DNA of 64,000 nt from Armillaria gallica (taxonomy: Eukaryota > Basidiomycota > Agaricomycetes > Agaricales > Physalacriaceae): the NCBI GenBank assembly GCA_037576215.1, contig JBANDB010000002.1:496001-560000 (forward strand), given 5' to 3'. Position numbers and translations under genes: made by a program. This document shows positions 59,146-64,000 of this stretch, in pieces. Below the pieces are notes generated by a model. That model saw nothing but the letters and a program-made list of their open reading frames with translations. It made no database searches and was not told the origin of the DNA. The stretch's first letter is position 1. Every line of letters starts with the position of its first letter.

Positions 59146-59762
59146 CTGTACTATTTCACCCATAAGTTCAGCCAAGTTCAGCCAGCATGGCCCAAGCTTT
59201 GGTGTAAAATCATAGTACATGTAGTACTACAGGAAGATGAGCAGGAAGTCAGAATCACATAGATTATTAGGGGGGGTCAGAGTACAGGATTATGAGTGAT
59301 TATAAGAGTGATTATGAAGGTGATTATGCAACAATTATGAGTCCATAATTGTGGGAATAATTGACATCGGCCGTAATCGCATAACCTCCTCCAGAGGAGG
59401 TTATGTGATTATGAGTGATTATGGGGATGATTATGGCTTCGATGATTATGCCTCCTGCCTCATTTGGGGAAGCGACATCACTGCGGGCTTTGAAGAAGCA
59501 TTTCGATGGCGTCTCCGGCTCAAACAGTGGGCCCATAATCATTTTCATAATTGTTCTCATAATTGAGGCATAATCGCCTACTCTGACCCCCCCTATTGTA
59601 GTTATGCATGAAAAATGACATTCAAGAGGCAAATTTTAGTGCTATTTTGAGTTGCATGGATGTCAGTTCAGACCCCTCTGTTAGGCATTAGGATATATGA
59701 AATAAGCTCAGTTCAGAGTCTGCTGTTAGACATTAGGTGAACTTACAGTTGAAATAGTACAG
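59146..59762. mobile_element. TA-target MITE, outer element
   Basis: CTGTACTATTTCA at 59146 and its reverse complement ending at 59762 are the termini, with TA duplicated (59144-59145 and 59763-59764). Imperfect inverted similarity extends over about 25 bp. The homologous stretch in unit 1 (CATACTACTTTAAAG, near 57465) is the empty site. It contains a second MITE. Original length without it is about 291 bp. Confidence 0.75.
59270..59593. mobile_element. TA-target MITE nested inside another MITE
   Basis: A 15-bp perfect TIR, GGGGGGGTCAGAGTA, at both ends, and TA on both sides (59268-59269 and 59594-59595). The interior has GATTATGAGT-type repeats and several CpG sites (for example in GGCCGTAATCGC), in contrast to the CpG-poor surroundings. 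That points to a recent insertion. Confidence 0.8.
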
Positions 59763-59885
59763 TACTTTAAAGTCTGAGGATGCAAGGGAACATAAGTATT
59801 ATCAAGTAAGCACATCATTGGTATGACTGGCTCCTAACTGAGCTTCAACTGAGACCACTTATTCATGCTATAGCAACAAAGTGAG

Positions 59886-60229
59886 TAGGGATCCACATAA
59901 TATCCATATACAGATACAACTATCAAATATATGGGTTGACCCATACTGTCACCATATGGGTTGAAACTGTCAATGGTATGGGTTGTAATCATACCCATCA
60001 ACCATATTTATGATAATGCTGAGTGACTCCAAGATTTTTTTGGATCAAATTTGTTTTAGATACACAAATAAGGTTAGTATCTGTTAGATTACAATAAATT
60101 ATAGACAAAATTATTTATATTGAGTGAACCTGTACAGGACCTGTATTTTTTCTGGATCCCAAAATTGCATACAGTACCTGTATCAACTGTCCCATAATTC
60201 CATAAATATAGGTACAGTGCAGATCCCTC
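59886..60229. mobile_element. hAT-like MITE 2 (344 bp)
   Basis: Starts TAGGGATCC and ends GATCCCTC, flanked by a perfect 8-bp duplication AAAGTGAG (59878-59885 and 60230-60237). It interrupts the repeat module between GCTATAGCAAC and GTATCAAGCAATG; the module at 58140-58170 is uninterrupted. Confidence 0.78.
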
Positions 60230-60237
60230 AAAGTGAG

Positions 60238-61110
60238 TATCAAGCAATGAGCAATGATTGAGCAACAAGTTGACAATGAGCAATGAATGTCAATAGATGT
60301 AAGTCTTATAGAAATTATCAGAGTTCAAATGATGACCATGGCAGCCCACCATGTCAGATATCCAAGTCAGGGACATGAGAACCAGAATATATAGCTCTCC
60401 CTCTCTCCTGCCAGTAGTGACAGCTATTAACAATGATCAACCAAATCATGGGATTCCCTACCCATCCATTACATGGCTTACAGAAGTAACAGAACAAAGC
60501 TTTATGACACTCATAAAAAGCATTTTGCTCTGTTGCAGTGGCTCCAAAGAAATAACAGAGATTCAACAAGATATGATAGTGATAAGCCAGGTTTGGGGCG
60601 GGCCCCAACAAGCCAAAGTCCCATGTTGCAGTCAGGTTGCCAGGACCCGAGGTACAAGGGTTCAGCAATCGTGACGAAGACATGGGGCAGAGGCTTGTCT
60701 ATATATTAATACAGGTCGATGATGACATAATAAAGTGGACTTTGAAATTTCCAGCCATTGCCTTCCCATGGTGAAATCTGGCTGAGTTTCAATTTCATTG
60801 CACTGCCATTACTGCCACCTCTCTACAGTGATGAGCTTCAATTTCACTGTGGTGCTGCCTCTGCAATCCCCCCATGGTACATCATTGGCATGGATGGCAC
60901 CCAGTACTCACTGAACATAGACTGTTCACCAATTATGCATGCTGTAGGCTACAAAGTAAGTATTGACCAAGTTCACCAAGCATTATGCAATATTGAATAA
61001 GTCAACAAGCTGATGATGTGAAGTTGACATATAGAATCAGGGGTCCTGAGATCATTCAAATATAAGTAATACAGATGGCATGCTAATTTGTTACTAATTC
61101 ACACAAGGCA
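60238..61110 (+). repeat. Dispersed repeat modules, unit 3
   Basis: 60238-60700 repeats 58160-58600, including the 109-codon minus frame (60683-60354: WDFGLLGPAPNLAYHY). 60700-61010 repeats units 1 and 2 from TCTATATATTAA. The sequence is CpG-poor. No gene supported. Confidence 0.55.
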
Positions 61111-61827
61111 TGGGATGCCCACCATACCTGTACTATCAGCATTTTGGAATTCAATTTTTACGGTTGTATTTGTATGAGTAGGTGTTATGATTTATTCATT
61201 TCTTTACCTAAGCGCCTCTTATCTTATCTTATCTTCAGTGCTTACTCTTATCTTATCTTTAGATCCATGACTCCATGGAGCCTTCATAAATCTTCACATC
61301 ATCACGCTCCACTGACATGTATTATTCTTGGCTACCGTGTATTTGGCTTATTCACTTTCTAACACGGTACCCTCATCTTAGCACCTATTACAGACCCTTA
61401 CTTTAGTATATAAGTAGTGTACTCAAAGCTGTATATTCCCTAGCTTTGAGCTAACGTTTATTCATACCAAAACACATTCCTTCTCGCTAAGCGCTATTAG
61501 TCAAATCTTGACAGTCAATCATCACGGGACTCAATGGTGACTGTACGAACACAATACAGCCGTTGCATTACCCTAGATTGAAAGTTCGGGTCTTACAGTA
61601 GGTCAAATTGGGGTGTATATCTATTAATTTATACATGTCATGAATGCAATTAACAAAATATAATGTTTTGACCATGAATCTCACCCAAGATAGGTCACTG
61701 TCCTCCTAATTGCCACCCATATAAGGACAAGTATGGTACAGTATATGGGCAAAACCCATACTATACCAAGACTCTTTTACCATATAGCTTACAGCTGTGA
61801 TCACATATGGTATGGTGGGCATCCCTA
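61111..61827. mobile_element. hAT-like MITE interrupted by a solo LTR
   Basis: GGGATGCCCACCATACC near 61112 and its reverse complement GGTATGGTGGGCATCCC ending near 61825 form inverted termini, similar in style to the other hAT-like MITEs. Without the LTR the element is about 300 bp. No target duplication can be read, so the outer ends are approximate. Confidence 0.55.
61183..61597 (+). repeat. Solo LTR of the gypsy family (415 bp)
   Basis: TGTTATGATTTATTC...GGTCTTACA with a perfect 5-bp duplication GTAGG (61178-61182 and 61598-61602). It keeps ancestral CG at positions where the two LTRs of copy 2 are changed differently (for example GCCGTTGC). It arose by LTR-LTR recombination that removed the interior. 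Confidence 0.93.
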
Positions 61828-62503
61828 CCCAGCAGGTAGAATTGACAAGGAGGAGGAAATTGTATTTTGATCACTGTCTCTAAGAAGGTGATTGGCCAGA
61901 GTTAAAAGACTGCTCTCTTCTGAGAGTGGCAAACACTGGAGGTGACTTATAAGAACACACAAGAGTGAACAGGAACAAACTTCAATTGAGGGAAACTATG
62001 GTATGTAAGAGAATGAAAGGAGGTGAATTGAGTAGGGAAGGCTATACAAAATGCAATGATGGGGAAGAAGGAAGAAGGTGTTTATGTGTATATACAGTAT
62101 ATATAGGAGAAATGTGACACCACAATGCCTACAGCTACAAGCAAGATGCCTCCAGTGAGATATACATCTGTCATTGATTGTGCTGCAGGATCAGTATGTT
62201 GGATTGGGATCTGTGGTCAGTATGCATCATTGTGTGTTGTAGGCATGGCTTACAAGAGTCCATACTATACATGCATTACCTACCCTTATACAGTTATGCT
62301 ACAGTACTATAATAAACAAACATTGGGTCTCACTGACACAGTCACATCCCTGCAAGGTATGGCTTCTCAGCAGCCTCAGGTGGCACCAGTGTTAATACTG
62401 TGAGGTTTACTATAGTTATGCTGTAGCACCTGGATGTGTATACAAGGAGACCATTTGGAACTTAGTTGGTATTGCACACTAATTTATTTCCTAACATGAG
62501 CCT
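61828..62503. other. CpG-poor DNA, no gene supported
   Basis: A 92-codon plus frame (62125-62403, MPTATSKMPPVRYTSV) follows TATATA-rich sequence but has no recognisable domain and no duplicate. I see nothing else. Confidence 0.3.
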
Positions 62504-62866
62504 TAGGGATGTGCATTATATCATGGTGGATATGTATGGTGGATATGGATACAGGTCCATACCATAAGCACTTTTGATAACCCAAAATATAGCTATATTC
62601 ATACAGTTGAAGTATAGTTGTTGAGGGAATGGTGAGGGACTGTTTAATGTTATCAAGGTCAGTAATTATAATTTCAATGAAGCAAATTACACTTAAATTT
62701 TGATGTCAGTCATTCACTGTCACTGTGAAACTATCCATATACAGACAATGGTACAGACATGGTATGGATTTGGCATCAGCTGTACCATACTGTAGGCAAG
62801 ATTTTTTGTACAGTCTATGGTCATATTGTTACAGTTGTATCTGTAATGGTACAGTGCACATCTCTA
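62504..62866. mobile_element. hAT-like MITE 3 (363 bp)
   Basis: Ends TAGGGATGTGCA and TGCACATCTCTA, with a perfect 8-bp duplication ATGAGCCT (62496-62503 and 62867-62874). The interior is clearly related to MITE 1 (57502-57835), for example the GACATGGTATGGAT block. The 8-bp duplication and the terminus fit the hAT superfamily. Confidence 0.83.
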
Positions 62867-62874
62867 ATGAGCCT

Positions 62875-63539
62875 TACCCTGTAACATGACCACTTTAACA
62901 TAGGACTTAGCAGTATTCAAACTTTAAATTTCACACTATTCATACAGTTGTTGACCTGTTATCAAATATATTATGATGTAAAGGCATTGAAGCCCTACTT
63001 TGAATCCAAAATATGTACAGATAGAGGCATATTTAAAGAATGCTCTGAGCTCTGAGTCTGATGCAGATGTAGGAGCAAAAAGATGTAATTCAAGAGCAAT
63101 ATTATAGCATCTATATCTGGCATCTATGAGACTAATAACTGACACTCCCAAGTAATAAGCCGGGTTTGGGGCAGGCCCCAACAAGCCAAAGTCCTGTGTC
63201 ATAGTCAGGTTGCCAGGACCTGAGGTACGAGGGTCTGGCAATTGTGATGAAGACATGGGGCATAGGCTTGTATTATGAAAGGAGAAAGAAAGCTGCCATT
63301 AGTCAGAAGCAGTGGTTGAAAGAAGGAAACAACATCAGCTTGATCAAGGTTTATTTTTGTAAAGACTTGCCAGGCCAGAGTCTACCTTTGTTGAGCACTC
63401 AAGTGCTCAATGGAAAGTAGCTCCCTCATTATTTTGGAGATGAACGTGTATGCGCTTTCCTGGGGCCGGTTACATGATCTTCACAGCCCAACTAGGTGTG
63501 TCTCCTAAGGATATGTGTTGGCATCCACTGTCATACTAT
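62875..63539. other. CpG-poor DNA with a partial repeat module
   Basis: 63150-63265 repeats the module at 58485-58595 and 60580-60690 (GTTTGGGGCAGGCCCCAACA) but then diverges after CATAGGCTTGT, without the TCTATATATTAA unit. No gene supported. Confidence 0.45.
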
Positions 63540-64000
63540 AGACACTGTAATCAAAGTCCATTGAATTCCAACTGCATATATGTGAGGTTTGTTCCGCCAT
63601 CCCAAGGGTTCTGGGTTCAATTAGATGGTATTCTGGTCACTTTTCAATGAAGAAAATATAAAGCAACAAAAGCAAAACCAAGAACGAAAGGCACAAAGAC
63701 CACACTGAAGAGGCAATTTTCAAAGACCTTGAACCAGTACCAAGTCACCAGCAGACAATAGATTTCATGAACATGGAGAAGCATGCTGTGTTCTGGAGAG
63801 ATAGGAATGAACATCAGCCATCATAGCAAGGAGATGCCTGCAAGGATAAAAGTTTGAGCCATCCAAAATTAGTTGAGCAGTGCTGATTTTCTCACACTTC
63901 AAAGAGTAGTGGCCAAATTTCCAGATGAGATGAAAGGAACCATTGTCAGCTAGGAGCAGTGGATTAAATGATGCATTGAGCACCATGTCGGTTTGATTCA
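63540..64000. repeat. Fragment of the tandem duplication (CpG-depleted), cut by the window end
   Basis: Matches 37420-37860 of copy B in the same orientation: TTCCGCCATCC near 63593 against CTCCGCCATCC near 37453, then TTGAGCAGTGCTGATTTTC against TTGAGCGGTGCTGATTTTC. CG in B is mostly TG or CA here. The minus frame 63986-63765 keeps the peptides VLNASFNPLL and KISTAQLIL of the unknown partner gene. It probably continues copy C, whose homology stops near 48020. Confidence 0.65.

Noticed and set aside
59280..59460. GATTAT-type direct repeats as a CRISPR-like array
   Set aside because: Short, irregular and inside a MITE with TIR and TA duplication; no regular spacers, and the host is a eukaryote.
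61111..61827. 8-bp duplication around the interrupted hAT-like MITE
   Set aside because: Flanks ACAAGGCA and CCCAGCAG do not match; only the inverted termini support this element.

Overview
The window looks like a transposon-rich stretch of a basidiomycete (probably Agaricomycete) genome. The signs are many ~48-59 nt introns, a chromodomain Ty3/gypsy family, a Helitron, a pogo-type transposase, PP2C and seven-helix membrane protein genes of basidiomycete type, and heavy decay at CpG sites. I cannot name the species.

Layout. 1-7386: the 3' part of a Ty3/gypsy chromovirus (copy 1, +), inserted into the C-terminal half of a Helitron Rep gene (7387-10620, -). 11386-14260: an intact-looking two-exon pogo/DDE_1 transposase (-). 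14672-15282: a TIR element. 15527-19414: two decayed PP2C-like phosphatase genes, tail to tail. 21156-21332: a small Cys-rich ORF with a TATA box. From about 22 to 48 kb a segment of roughly 8-9 kb is present three times in tandem (A about 22.0-28.4 kb, B about 30.4-38.8 kb, C about 38.9-48.2 kb), and a fragment of a further or continued copy closes the window (63.54-64.0 kb). Each copy has a decayed 'GSPLIAT' hypothetical gene (+), a six-exon seven-helix membrane protein gene (-), and in A, B and the end fragment a second unknown gene (-). Separate TIR or TSD-flanked insertions distinguish the copies.

48230-56742: a complete gypsy element (copy 2, -) with two 425-bp LTRs and a 5-bp AGAAC duplication. 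56743-63300: nested repeats with several MITEs that have clear target-site duplications, and a solo LTR of the gypsy family.

Main points. (1) The gypsy family appears to self-prime reverse transcription (Tf1/sushi type): the 13 nt next to the 5' LTR are complementary to the expected 5' end of the transcript. (2) Its Gag ORF seems to begin with a transmembrane segment. (3) From about 40.3 kb rightwards CpG is visibly scarce, and LTR differences and nonsense codons (CGA to TGA) are almost all CpG decay, yet the membrane-protein ORF of copy C is still open. (4) Two introns of the membrane gene start with GC instead of GT. No tRNA, rRNA or CRISPR was seen.
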